Notes: a model not told the origin generated them from the sequence alone. A stretch of 64,000 nt of DNA from Clostridium sp. K13 (GCF_019734195.1 NZ_JAASHM010000007.1:1-64000); one strand, 5' to 3'; positions 27,740 through 36,297 are shown, numbered from the stretch's first letter. Numbers and translations are program-made.

Positions 27740-27768
27740 ATTATAATATATCCATTAAAGTAATTCAA
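27740..27768 (-). promoter_or_regulatory. Sigma-A promoter of the glycine riboswitch transcript
   Basis: Minus strand TTGAAT (27763-27768), 17-base spacer, TATAAT (27740-27745), placing the start just upstream of the aptamer. Confidence 0.8.
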
Positions 27769-27794
27769 CATCTAAAATAGGGATACTTTTATTT

Positions 27795-28226
27795 TTAAAT
27801 AATATTGTTTAATTCTTTTAGTGACAATACTCTTTTCTCCCCTAAAATATGCATTGCAATATTATATAACTCCTTATCTTCAGTAACTAAATTAAAATCA
27901 TCATTAACATAACAAGCATACAACTGTAATAAATCATTTTTAGATAAATTATTACTATCAAGCTTATCCTTACTTTCATAGTCAAATATCATATAAAATC
28001 CACTTATATTATCCTTTTCAACTTCTATACTATAAGGCAATAGCTTGCAAAATCTTTCACTTAAAACTTCTCTTCTTCTATACTCTTTTGTTTCCTTTAC
28101 AGATAATTCATTTAATACTTCATTTAATATAACTACCTTACTTTCTTTAATTATTTTATCTAAATGTTTTTCTTCTTCATCCCATAATCTAATTATTATA
28201 TTAGTATCTAATAAATACTTCTTCAT
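27795..28226 (-). CDS. PIN-domain protein (VapC-like)
   Basis: 143 residues. It begins KKYLLDTNIIIRLW, with the first PIN acidic residue in DTN. It has a conserved Glu in LNEVLNEL and a late VTEDKELYNIA (acidic pair), the expected spacing for the PIN nuclease metal site. Most such single-domain proteins are VapC-type tRNA or mRNA nucleases. No antitoxin gene is visible on either side, so it is an orphan or a housekeeping PIN protein. Confidence 0.75.
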   Translation of the reverse strand: MKKYLLDTNIIIRLWDEEEKHLDKIIKESKVVILNEVLNELSVKETKEYRRREVLSERFCKLLPYSIEVEKDNISGFYMIFDYESKDKLDSNNLSKNDLLQLYACYVNDDFNLVTEDKELYNIAMHILGEKRVLSLKELNNII

Positions 28227-28291
28227 TAGTCTCTCTCCTTTTATAACATACTCTTATTTTATTATAATTGAGTACTTGTAACTATAAAATA

Positions 28292-28508
28292 TTAAATTTC
28301 ATTTTTAATGGTACTTTTCATTCTTCTAATATATTTAAATAACTCTTCATTGGCATTATCACCATACTTTTTAATAATCTTAACTATAGCACTTCCTCCA
28401 ATAACTCCATCTGATATTTTTATAATTTCTCTTGCTTGCTTTACATTATCCATTCCAAAATCAACAACACAAGGAACATCTTTGAAATGCTTTATATATT
28501 TTACTCAT
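28292..28508 (-). pseudogene. trpA: Tryptophan synthase alpha-chain remnant
   Basis: Starts ATGAGTAAAATATATAAAG (MSKIYKAF, as TrpA N-termini). After a frameshift it continues HFKDVPCVVDFGMDNVKQAR, then EIIKISDGVIGGSAIVKII, the TrpA beta-strand 8 phosphate-binding region. Roughly 190-200 internal codons are missing. Its start overlaps the trpB stop by 8 bases, preserving the ancestral coupling. Confidence 0.85.
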
Positions 28509-29271
28509 AAATTTCTTCCCCCTTATATCTAGCTATTGCTGCAACATCTTTATCTCCTCTTCCAGAAAGATTAATAATAATACTCTCATCATTACTAAAT
28601 TTTGTGGCAATCTTTATAGCGTGATCCACAGCATGTGCACTTTCTATAGCACAAATAATTCCCTCTGTTCTAGCTAAATACTCAAAAGCTGAAACTGCTT
28701 CATCATCAGTTACAGAAACATATTGCGCTCTATTTTTATCATATAAATAAGCATGCTCTGGTCCTATTCCTGGATAATCTAACCCTGCTGAAATTGAATA
28801 TACTGGAACTATTTGTCCATTATCATCTTGACAAAAATAAGACTTCATTCCATGAAATATTCCAACACTCCCAGTAGTTATAGTTGCTGCATTTAATGTT
28901 GTATCAATACCTTTTCCAGCAGCTTCACATCCTATAAGCTGTACATCTTTATCATTTATAAGTTACAGAATTTACTTTTGCTCCTAAAAGCTTCATTCTG
29001 TATACATTTAAAGCTTGCCTATCTGTATCTTCTTTCCCCATAAATATTTCACACTCTAATCCTAAAAGTGCTGCTGCCGTTGCTGTTGCTACACCATGCT
29101 GCCCTGCCCCTGTCTCTGCAATAACTCTAGTTTTCCCTAACTTCTTAGCTAATAATACCTGTCCCAGTACATTGTTTATTTTGTGAGATCCTGTATGATC
29201 TTAATAAGTTCGTTCATTAATATTTCTGATATATATTGTCCCCCATATTCTCCAAATCTACTTTTACTCAT
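28501..29271 (-). pseudogene. trpB: Tryptophan synthase beta-chain remnant with two internal deletions
   Basis: Opens MSKSRFGEYGGQYISEILMN, then jumps to [10 protein letters not shown] (the PLP-lysine segment), [22 protein letters not shown] sequence and [16 protein letters not shown]. It then jumps again to [40 protein letters not shown] and [16 protein letters not shown] to the C-terminus. About 70 codons before the PLP lysine and about 100 codons in the middle are gone, with frame changes. A coding stretch of 115 residues at the C-terminal end remains open but cannot fold into an enzyme. Confidence 0.92.
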
Positions 29272-29403
29272 AAACTCTACCTACCTTCCTACATTTCTCA
29301 TTACTTCTTTCATTTTTATATAATTTTTAATATTATTACTTTAAATTCTATATTTACAGGAATAACTCTATATTTAGAGTTTGCTATAATAATTTTTTGT
29401 TTC

Positions 29404-29424
29404 TTATACACTTGAATAACTCAT
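29404..29424 (-). other. Vestigial start of a lost first trp-operon gene
   Basis: AAAGGAGGAAAAT precedes an ATG that reads only MSYSSV before TAA. It lies just after the T-box terminator and is followed by about 130 bases of unrecognisable AT-rich sequence before trpB. I infer the 5' stub of a deleted upstream operon gene. Confidence 0.4.
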
Positions 29425-29470
29425 ATTTTCCTCCTTTAAAATTAATATACCCTGCCAAAGAACATAAAAA

Positions 29471-29750
29471 GCCCGTCCTTGACAGCTAAATTTACTGTCA
29501 AGGACGGGTAGAATTCACTACACCCGCGGTGCCACCTTAATTTACGAAATAATCGTACACTTTATCGGATACTAACATATCCTAGACAACTAACGTATGT
29601 CAAACGTCATAGAATACTAAGAATTTGCAATTCTTTTCCCTATGCCCTCCGTGGTCCATTTAATAGGCTGCGTTCTGCTTAGCTCTCAGCTATCTAAGCT
29701 CTCTGTAAGTGCACGATCTATTTTTATCTCCACATCACCGGTTTATTTTT
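29471..29750 (-). promoter_or_regulatory. T-box leader (probable tRNA-Trp) of the decayed trp operon
   Basis: The diagnostic GGTGGCACCGCGGGT T-box sequence is followed by a terminator, CCCGTCCTTGACAG paired with CTGTCAAGGACGGG and then CTTTTT. Upstream is a long Stem I region with AGAGAGCTTAG and a GCAGAACGCAGCC segment. An AATGGACC in the Stem I arm supplies a TGG (Trp) specifier candidate, consistent with the trpB/trpA remnants it controls. Confidence 0.93.
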
Positions 29751-29754
29751 ACTT

Positions 29755-29783
29755 ATATTACTATATATTCAAAAATAATTCAA
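29755..29783 (-). promoter_or_regulatory. Promoter of the T-box leader
   Basis: Minus strand TTGAAT (29778-29783), 17-base spacer, TAATAT (29755-29760), just upstream of the T-box Stem I. Confidence 0.6.
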
Positions 29784-30095
29784 CAACTTTTTATTTATGG
29801 ATTATTTTACATATTCAATTATTTTCATGGTAAAAAAGGGAATAAAACTGTAAAAAACTCCATTTATATGTATATATTTCTCCTTTGATTACGTTATCAT
29901 AAAAATTTTTAATGGTTTTTATTTAAAATTCTTAAAATGGTACATATACCAACTTTAATTATTATATTTTAAAATTATCTCCATAATACTTTATTTTTCT
30001 TCTTTTTTCGAATTAATACACTCATATACTTTGTAAAATTTCAGGATTATAATGAAGGAGTTGCATGAACTTTTTATAAATACGGAGGTATTATT

Positions 30096-30754
30096 ATGAA
30101 ACATAAAATAGGATTGGTATGTTTATCTATTATGGTAGTTGCACTTGCTGTAGGTTGCTCTTCAAACAAAAACTCTTCTATAAGAGCTAATGCTTCTACT
30201 AATGAATCTTCTAGGGAAAGTCGTTCAGAAGAAAAAAGCAGACGTAAAGATGAAAATGAAGTTTCATCTGATGAGTTTTTATCAGTTGGAGAAAGTGTTA
30301 TTGTTTCAAAAAATATAACTGATACAAACAATAAAATTACTCAAGAAAAAGTTACTATTACTTTAGACAATATTATTAGAGGAACTCTAGCAAAAATGAA
30401 GTTGATGAATATAATTCAACTAACCCTACATCTAAAATTCCTCAACTAATAAATGATTCACTTGAATATGTAATTATTGAGTATACAACAACATTAGCTG
30501 ATGACCTTAAAGTAACAAAGCAAGGACAAGCTTCTCATGTAGGAATTCAAGTTTGTAATTTAGATGGAAGTACAATTCATACTAGTGATACTAACTATAT
30601 TATAAGATCCATGAACTTTGAAAAGAGTGAAGGACTACAAGCTTCTGATTCTGGAGTTACAAGAACAGTTATTACAATTCCTAAAAACATTTCTGAATTT
30701 ATTGTTAGAATCGGGGACAACCCTTCAGATATGTGTTCTTATATTATAAAGTAA
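30096..30754 (+). pseudogene. Frameshifted secreted lipoprotein (DUF4352-like)
   Basis: Good ribosome site (ACGGAGGTATTATT) and a lipoprotein signal with lipobox LAVGC, lipidated Cys21. A Ser/Arg/Glu-rich linker and the start of a beta domain (VGESVIVSKNITDTNN) follow. Frame 1 ends at residue 117. From about 30,390 another frame continues seamlessly: SKNEVDEYNSTNPTSKIPQL, later EYVIIEYTTTL and SEFIVRIGDNPSDMCSYIIK to TAA at 30754. The whole span is one base short of a multiple of three, so a single-base deletion split a protein of about 219 residues. The domain resembles DUF4352-type telokin-like lipoproteins; role unknown. Confidence 0.85.
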
Positions 30755-30786
30755 TTTTTAGAATTATAAAAATTACTTTATAATAT

Positions 30787-30826
30787 AAAAAGGTAACTCC
30801 TATTTTAATTTAAGAGTTACCTTTTA
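30787..30826. terminator. Bidirectional terminator
   Basis: AAAAGGTAACTC pairs with GAGTTACCTTTT between the convergent lipoprotein and minus-strand gene ends. Confidence 0.85.
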
Positions 30827-30837
30827 CATATTAATTG

Positions 30838-31209
30838 CTACGCACAGAAATTTTCTTCTTTATCCATTTTAGAATAATAATTTATTATGTTTATTATGAA
30901 ATTTCTTGTATCAAAGCTCAAATTTCTTGTACTAGAAATCTCATTAACTGAAAACTGTCTTGTAAAAAAGCTATATGCCAATTCTACTAAAAATCTTGAT
31001 GTATTTACTATTCTTGAATCATTTAATAATTCTTTAAACATTATATTTGTTCCTATTATATATTCTTTAGCCACTACATATACTTCATTAATACTTAATA
31101 ATTTTAATACTATATATAAATCTTTATTTAATTTTCCCATAAAATTTTGAACTAACTCAACATAATTTTTTTCATGATATGAATCTACAAACTGTAAATT
31201 TTTCTCCAT
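30838..31209 (-). CDS. Hypothetical protein
   Basis: 123 residues from the ATG at 31209; the GTG three codons upstream is part of the ribosome site AGAGGTGATTAAT. All-helical-looking, soluble, with evenly spaced hydrophobic positions, and a single Cys near the C-terminus. Not recognised. It stands alone between terminators. Confidence 0.6.
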   Translation of the reverse strand: MEKNLQFVDSYHEKNYVELVQNFMGKLNKDLYIVLKLLSINEVYVVAKEYIIGTNIMFKELLNDSRIVNTSRFLVELAYSFFTRQFSVNEISSTRNLSFDTRNFIINIINYYSKMDKEENFCA

Positions 31210-31423
31210 ATTAATCACCTCTATAAATATTATAATTTATTAATTTGTCAATTCTGTTACAATATCCTTAATTTACCCTTAATTAATTCTTAAATATTAT
31301 TGTTATTTTAACTGTCTCTTATCCTTATACCGTGTATAACATTATATTAAAAAGTTTTTACAAATTTATTATACAGTATTAATTAACTTCTGTAAACATT
31401 TACTTGTGTTTTTATACAAATAT

Positions 31424-31453
31424 ATTGCCTAATTAAAATACTAATTAGGCAAT
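31424..31453 (-). terminator. Terminator of the coiled-coil protein gene
   Basis: ATTGCCTAATTA pairs exactly with TAATTAGGCAAT around a 6-base loop, followed by A/T-rich sequence. Confidence 0.8.
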
Positions 31454-31463
31454 TATTATTTTA

Positions 31464-32699
31464 TTATCTTTTTTTTAATCTTAATGTAAACTTTTCTTTA
31501 ACCCTTGTCCAGATACTTAAATCATCTTCATCAATATCATCATATTCCTCTATATAATCATTATCTTTATCAGGAGTTTCTTTATAATTACTAATTACTT
31601 TCTTTTCTTCTTCCTTTATACTACAGTTTGTCTGTTCTTTCTTATAATACACCTTATTCTCATATTTTACATTATTAATTTCTTCATCAATAACTTTTTT
31701 AATGTTAAGACCTAATACACATATAGAGCTTTCTAACATATATAGCTTTTCAGTAGTATTACAATATAAACCTTCAACTAATCTATACTCCGTCTTTTCT
31801 TTTTCTTTAACCCATGCCTTTAGAGTTATGTTCTCTTGTCCATATTTTAAATCTTTAACAGAATATACTTCCTCAAAAGTCATATATGCAATATTAATAA
31901 TTTTATCTATTATTCTTACTCTTATAAGCGTATCTAAGCCTTTAAACAATTTATTATCGCTTTTCATTTTATTTGCAATAGTTTCTTTTATAGCTTTATA
32001 TATAGGATAATCCTTTTCTTCTATTAAGCTTTTCAATAGAGTTACTTCACTATCTTCTGAATTATAGTATTCTTTTATTGATTCATATTTCTTAAGTAAG
32101 CCTTCTAATTTATTATAGAAATACCCTAAATATAATAATATTATTTTTTCTTCCTTTGTAAAATTAACTTCTACATAATCTTTATTATCTAATATTGAAT
32201 TTAAGATATCTAAAACCTTATAATTATTATTTTCTATAAATGCAATCTTAATATTTTCAATTAAAGTTATCTCATCTTCAACAATTTTTTCATCTTCAAC
32301 AATATCTATTGCCAATTCTTTAGTTAAATTCTCATCTTTATTATCTTCATAATTTGTTACTTCTGCTATAAGTTTACTTATTGCTTGATTTACAAACTCA
32401 TCATCTTCTGCTTCAACAATCTCAATAGAAATACTACTATCTTCTTTTTTTGACTTATCTTTATTTTCTGAATCAGAGTCAATCTTTGTTTCAAATTTGT
32501 AATTTTCATAACTTTTAATAGAATTGCTAATATTTTTTCTCAATTCATTTAAATCTAATTTTATCTTCTCTATTTCCTCATTGGCTAATTTTAATTTTGC
32601 CTTTTGATTTTCTATCTCAATTTCCTTTTCTTCAATTATTTTTAATAATTCTCTTCCAGTTGTTATTTTTTCATCTAATTTACTCTTCTCTCTCTCCAT
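31464..32699 (-). CDS. Coiled-coil cytoplasmic protein of unknown function
   Basis: 411 residues. An N-terminal Glu/Lys/Leu-rich coiled coil (about 1-65), an acidic linker, a helical central domain (about 130-250) and a beta-containing segment around 275-345 with two Cys (GLYCNTTEKLYMLESSICVLG). An acidic then basic C-terminus (YDDIDEDDLSIWTRVKEKF, then LRLKKR) closes it. No signal peptide or membrane helix. Not recognised. Ribosome site AGGATAAG before ATG. Confidence 0.6.
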   Translation of the reverse strand: MEREKSKLDEKITTGRELLKIIEEKEIEIENQKAKLKLANEEIEKIKLDLNELRKNISNSIKSYENYKFETKIDSDSENKDKSKKEDSSISIEIVEAEDDEFVNQAISKLIAEVTNYEDNKDENLTKELAIDIVEDEKIVEDEITLIENIKIAFIENNNYKVLDILNSILDNKDYVEVNFTKEEKIILLYLGYFYNKLEGLLKKYESIKEYYNSEDSEVTLLKSLIEEKDYPIYKAIKETIANKMKSDNKLFKGLDTLIRVRIIDKIINIAYMTFEEVYSVKDLKYGQENITLKAWVKEKEKTEYRLVEGLYCNTTEKLYMLESSICVLGLNIKKVIDEEINNVKYENKVYYKKEQTNCSIKEEEKKVISNYKETPDKDNDYIEEYDDIDEDDLSIWTRVKEKFTLRLKKR

Positions 32700-32802
32700 C
32701 TCTTATCCTACTATCTTTTAAAGTTTATATATTTATAGTTATATTATAACACTAAATTTTACTATAAAGTTACAAAATAGTTACACATTCGCATATTTAT
32801 TT

Positions 32803-33309
32803 CTATATAATTTTCTCAAAAGCTATTCTTTCATTTCCATCCTCTAAATATATTATTCCACAATATTTAAATCCACTTTTTTCAAGTAATCTTTGCATTG
32901 AAATATTATCCTTATGAGTATCTATTTTTATACTCTTTATATTTTTCTCTTTACATTTTTCTTCTATTAATTTAATTATCTTAGCTGCAGTTCCTTTACC
33001 TTTAATTTTTTCACTAACTGCAATTCTATGTATAACAGCATATTCTCCTATATCCCTTAACCACTTTCCCTCATAAATATTTTTATAAGTTTTATCCTCT
33101 TCAAAAGAAAGCATTGCTGTTGCTACTATTTTACTTTCATCTTCTAATACATAACTACTATTATTCTTTATATCATCATATATTGTATCACTATTTGGAT
33201 ATCCATTTTGCCATTGATCTATTCCGTTTCTTTTGAAGTATTCTTGTGCTTCGCTTATTATTTCCATTACATTTTTTATGTCATTTATTGTTGTCTTTCT
33301 AAATATCAT
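32803..33309 (-). CDS. GNAT-family N-acetyltransferase
   Basis: 168 residues, full-length for the fold. It begins IFRKTTINDIKNVMEII. Acetyl-CoA binding motif A is visible as IHRIAVSEKIKGKGTAAKII (R-x-x-G-K-G), and the motif B region is IKIDTHKDNISMQRLLEKSG, then FKYCGIIYLEDGNERIAFEK. Substrate unknown. It has a structured 5' region (33341-33416). Confidence 0.88.
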   Translation of the reverse strand: MIFRKTTINDIKNVMEIISEAQEYFKRNGIDQWQNGYPNSDTIYDDIKNNSSYVLEDESKIVATAMLSFEEDKTYKNIYEGKWLRDIGEYAVIHRIAVSEKIKGKGTAAKIIKLIEEKCKEKNIKSIKIDTHKDNISMQRLLEKSGFKYCGIIYLEDGNERIAFEKII

Positions 33310-33340
33310 ATTTACTCCCCAATCAAACTATTATTTTTTA

Positions 33341-33416
33341 TCTGGTATCTAGTAGTTATAATAATCTCACCTCTTTTTAGATATGAGATTATAGCTTGTA
33401 TCCCTCTAGATAACGA
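33341..33416 (-). promoter_or_regulatory. Extended hairpin in the GNAT leader region
   Basis: GTATCTAG pairs with CTAGATA, and TATAATCTCA inside pairs with TGAGATTATA, leaving a central loop with GAGGTG. It lies 30-110 bases upstream of the GNAT start codon. It could be a leader structure or a decayed repeat; the flank carries TAACGACTTCT, which resembles the 25146 hairpin arm. Confidence 0.35.
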
Positions 33417-33485
33417 CTTCTAAGCTTCAAATATAGTTAAAACTCTATCTTAAGTTTGGAATTTAATTTATTTTATTATATAACA

Positions 33486-33512
33486 AAAGAGGGATAAAAG
33501 TATCCCCCTTTA
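33486..33512 (-). terminator. Terminator of the J-like membrane protein gene
   Basis: AAAGAGGGATA and TATCCCCCTTT form a stem around AAAG, with minus-strand T-rich flank. Confidence 0.7.
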
Positions 33513-33519
33513 AATAATT

Positions 33520-34530
33520 TTAAAAAACAAAATTTTTCAAACTATTATTAATACCTTGTAACATATTAGGTACTATTCTAACTATACTTGGTAAAAATAG
33601 TGAAACTATAAATCCTATTCCACAAGCAATAAATATATTATAATTAATTACTTCTTGACCCGTATAAATTTGATATCCATGAATAGCGGCAATAGCAATA
33701 ACTCCAATTATTATGATTTTTGCTACTAACCATGATGATATACTTATTATTCTACATATAAAAATCAATATTGATAATATAGCTATTATTGGTAATGCAA
33801 TTATTTTTAATGGAATTAACAGTACATTTAAAATCTCATTAGAAGCTTTTTCTTTTTTAACTACAACCTTTTTATTAGAATTTCTATTTCTTATACCTCT
33901 ACTGTCTCTGTCTCTGTCTCTGTCTCTGTCATTATATTCTTTATTACTTTTACCTACATTATTTTTTTTAGATGAATTATTTTTTCTTTGATTACTGCTT
34001 TTCTTGTTTTTAGAGTTATTTTTTTGTCTTATCTTTTTTATAATTTTTTCGTCAAAATCCTCTTCGTCATCATCATCTTCATCATCAAAAAATCCATCAC
34101 AATCCTCAAAATCTTCTTTTGATTTAAATATAATTTTCTCTTCTTCTGACTTATTATATTGAATCAAAGATTCCCTTAATATTTCTTCCCTACTCATTAA
34201 AACTGTAGCTGCATAACTGCCTTCTATATTTTCAGAGCTAGAATTAATCACTTCTTCTTTTTCTGTAACATCAGCTGCTTTCTCTTTAATTTTATTATTT
34301 TTAAATAAAGCACTTACTTCTTGATCAAATATTTCTTCTTGTTGTTCTTTCACTATAGCTTCTTTATAAATTAATGCATCATATGCTTCTTTAAACAAAT
34401 CTAGGAATTTATCTAATCTTTTTTCATCTTTTACTTCTAACTTGAATAATTTAACTTGTTTTTCATATGCTTGTCTAATTTCTTCTTGTGTAGCATTTTC
34501 TTCAATGCCTAAAACTTTATAGTAATTCAT
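33520..34530 (-). CDS. J-domain-like membrane protein lacking HPD
   Basis: 336 residues. The N-terminus NYYKVLGIEENATQEEIRQA, then a long helix and LFKEAYDALI, follows a DnaJ J-domain. Where the Hsp70-activating HPD loop should be, the sequence reads KLFKLEVKD, so it should not stimulate DnaK in the usual way. A long acidic stretch (DDEDDDDEEDFDE), a basic Asn/Lys/Ser linker with DRDRDRDRD, and three C-terminal membrane helices (about 230-336) follow. The DR repeat is encoded by a hexanucleotide tandem repeat. Ribosome site GGGAGGCTAATAG. Confidence 0.8.
   Translation of the reverse strand: MNYYKVLGIEENATQEEIRQAYEKQVKLFKLEVKDEKRLDKFLDLFKEAYDALIYKEAIVKEQQEEIFDQEVSALFKNNKIKEKAADVTEKEEVINSSSENIEGSYAATVLMSREEILRESLIQYNKSEEEKIIFKSKEDFEDCDGFFDDEDDDDEEDFDEKIIKKIRQKNNSKNKKSSNQRKNNSSKKNNVGKSNKEYNDRDRDRDRDSRGIRNRNSNKKVVVKKEKASNEILNVLLIPLKIIALPIIAILSILIFICRIISISSWLVAKIIIIGVIAIAAIHGYQIYTGQEVINYNIFIACGIGFIVSLFLPSIVRIVPNMLQGINNSLKNFVF
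33902..33930. repeat. Hexanucleotide tandem repeat inside a coding region
   Basis: CTGTCT units repeated almost five times (CTGTCTCTGTCTCTGTCTCT...), coding for alternating Asp-Arg on the minus strand. Copy changes keep frame and would only lengthen or shorten the charged linker. Confidence 0.8.
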
Positions 34531-34669
34531 CTATTAGCCTCCCATACTTACTTATTTATGTGATTTTTATTATTTATTATATAAACCCCATATTTTTTGT
34601 ATATTAATGATTATATCAACTTTATTATAAAGCCACAAATAGTACATATATCCAAAATTTAATACATAA

Positions 34670-34705
34670 AAAAAAAAAAGAAGCATTAGTCATACTTCTT
34701 TTTTT
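34670..34705 (-). terminator. Terminator of the small membrane protein gene
   Basis: AAAAAGAAGCAT pairs with ATACTTCTTTTT (one mismatch) around TAGTC, flanked by A12 and T7 tracts. Confidence 0.8.
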
Positions 34706-34740
34706 AGCATACTATGACATATATTTTTTATAATTTGCTA

Positions 34741-34992
34741 TTAACCAAATACTCCTATCATTAATATAACTGCTATAATATATAAAGCTAAAATTATACC
34801 ACACATTATTAATTGTGCTTGAAAATATGTTTTCTTACTTCTATTTACATTTGATCCAAAAGCCCAAACAAACATTAATACTATATTAACTATCGGAATA
34901 AGCATTAATAAAAATGTTCCTATCCATTTTCCTACTGTCATATGCTCATCATCATATTTATCTATTCTTATATTATTATAATTATTTTCCAA
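34741..34992 (-). CDS. Small two-helix membrane protein
   Basis: 83 residues. A polar N-terminus is followed by MTVGKWIGTFLLMLIPIVNI, then VLMFVWAFGSN (helix 1), a short basic loop and a second helix near the C-terminus. The GxFLLMLIPIVNIV...WAF pattern is a recurrent small membrane-protein family in Firmicutes with no known role. Start is TTG after GGGGGATTTGGT. Confidence 0.7.
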   Translation of the reverse strand: MENNYNNIRIDKYDDEHMTVGKWIGTFLLMLIPIVNIVLMFVWAFGSNVNRSKKTYFQAQLIMCGIILALYIIAVILMIGVFG

Positions 34993-35071
34993 ACCAAATC
35001 CCCCTATTGTATATTTATCGCCTTATGTCATATTATGTATTCATTCTTATATATTAACATTTTATTTTTAT

Positions 35072-35093
35072 TTTGTTAATACTTTGTTAACAC
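35072..35093 (+). promoter_or_regulatory. Tandem 11-mers upstream of ldh (possible Rex half-sites)
   Basis: TTTGTTAATAC and TTTGTTAACAC are directly adjacent, about 170 bases before ldh. TTGTTAA is one half of the clostridial Rex consensus, but the two copies are direct rather than inverted, so Rex binding is only a suggestion. Confidence 0.3.
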
Positions 35094-35261
35094 TTTTCGA
35101 CATTATATGAAATTTTGTAATATTAAAGTAAAATATGGTTGATTTTAATTTTTAGCAAGTCTATAATGTAATTATTAGTTAATAATAATTATTCCCTATA
35201 TATATAATATATTTTTTAAAAATAGAAAATACTATATATATTAATTAAATGAGGTGAAATT

Positions 35262-36200
35262 ATGAGTAAAATATCAATAATTGGCGCAGGTGCAATAGGT
35301 GCTACAACTGCATTTGCATTATTACAAAAAGGAATAGCACGAGAAATTGTAATTAATGATATAAATCAAGAAAAGGCTCTAGGAGAAGTATTAGATTTAA
35401 TGCATGGTAGCTCTTTATGCAGACCTTGTAATGTTACTTTAGGTACTTTAGAAGATACTAAAGATTCAGATATAATAATAATAACTGCAGGTTCACCACA
35501 AAAACCTGGTGAAACTAGATTAGATTTAGTAGATAAAAATTATGCTATATTTAAAAGCTTTATTCCAAGGCTTGCTGAATTAAGTCCAAATTCAATTCTA
35601 CTAGTAGTATCTAACCCTGTAGATGTTCTTTCATATATGACATATAAACTTTCTGGATTCCCAAAAGAAAGAGTAATAGGTTCTGGTACAGTATTAGATA
35701 CAGCAAGACTTAGAAGCTTACTTGGAAAATACTTTGGAATTGATGGAAGAAATGTAGAAGGATATGTTCTTGGTGAACATGGTGATAGCGAATTTGTAAC
35801 ATGGTCATCATTAATGATTGGAAGTATACCAGTAAAAAGCTTCTCTGAGCAAAACTCTATATCTTGGGATAAAGAAACTGAAAATGTTATAGCTGAAGAT
35901 GTTAAAAACTGTGCTTATGAAGTTATTAAGAGAAAAGGTGCTACTGCTTTTGCTGTTGCTATAGCCCTTGAAAGAATTGTTGAAGCTATAATTAGAGATG
36001 AAAGAAGCATATTAACTGTTTCTACTTTATTAAATAACTACTATGGTGTTAATGATGCTTATTTAAGCGTTCCTACTATTCTTGGAAGAAACGGAGTAGA
36101 AAAAGTATTAAATATTCAATTATCTCCTAATGAACAAGATAAATTTGTTTCATCAGCTAATTTAATGAAAGAATATATAGATAGAATTAATGATAAATAA
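35262..36200 (+). CDS. ldh: L-lactate dehydrogenase
   Basis: 312 residues, normal for bacterial LDH. The N-terminal Rossmann motif is GAGAIGATTAFAL (8-20). The substrate loop QKPGETR carries Gln80, the residue that favours pyruvate/lactate over malate, and Arg86. Catalytic Asp146 and Arg149 lie in DTARLR, and catalytic His173 in GEHGD. It reduces pyruvate to L-lactate with NADH in the cytoplasm, a redox outlet in fermentation. It stands alone with its own terminator. Start ATG after GAGGTGAAATT. Confidence 0.97.
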   Translation: MSKISIIGAGAIGATTAFALLQKGIAREIVINDINQEKALGEVLDLMHGSSLCRPCNVTLGTLEDTKDSDIIIITAGSPQKPGETRLDLVDKNYAIFKSFIPRLAELSPNSILLVVSNPVDVLSYMTYKLSGFPKERVIGSGTVLDTARLRSLLGKYFGIDGRNVEGYVLGEHGDSEFVTWSSLMIGSIPVKSFSEQNSISWDKETENVIAEDVKNCAYEVIKRKGATAFAVAIALERIVEAIIRDERSILTVSTLLNNYYGVNDAYLSVPTILGRNGVEKVLNIQLSPNEQDKFVSSANLMKEYIDRINDK

Positions 36201-36207
36201 ATTTAAT

Positions 36208-36240
36208 AAAAACTGTATCATAAATTTGATACAGTTTTTA
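36208..36240. terminator. Convergent terminator of ldh and the NlpC/P60 gene
   Basis: AAAAACTGTATCA pairs exactly with TGATACAGTTTTT around a 7-base loop. Confidence 0.9.
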
Positions 36241-36297
36241 TTAATTTAAGCTTAATTATATGTTAAAATAATTTATTTTAATCTACAAAAATAAATT

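Noticed and set aside
27538..27771. A 77-codon open frame on the minus strand
   Set aside because: It coincides with the tandem glycine riboswitch and its promoter; the RNA explains the conservation.
28501..28848. Short intact TrpB-like gene
   Set aside because: It is only the C-terminal part; recognisable N-terminal and central pieces lie upstream with deletions, so it is one pseudogene.
29642..29833. A 63-codon plus-strand open frame
   Set aside because: It runs antisense through the T-box leader and has no ribosome site.
30074..30331. Minus-strand open frame of 85 codons
   Set aside because: Antisense to the lipoprotein gene, which has a lipobox and ribosome site.
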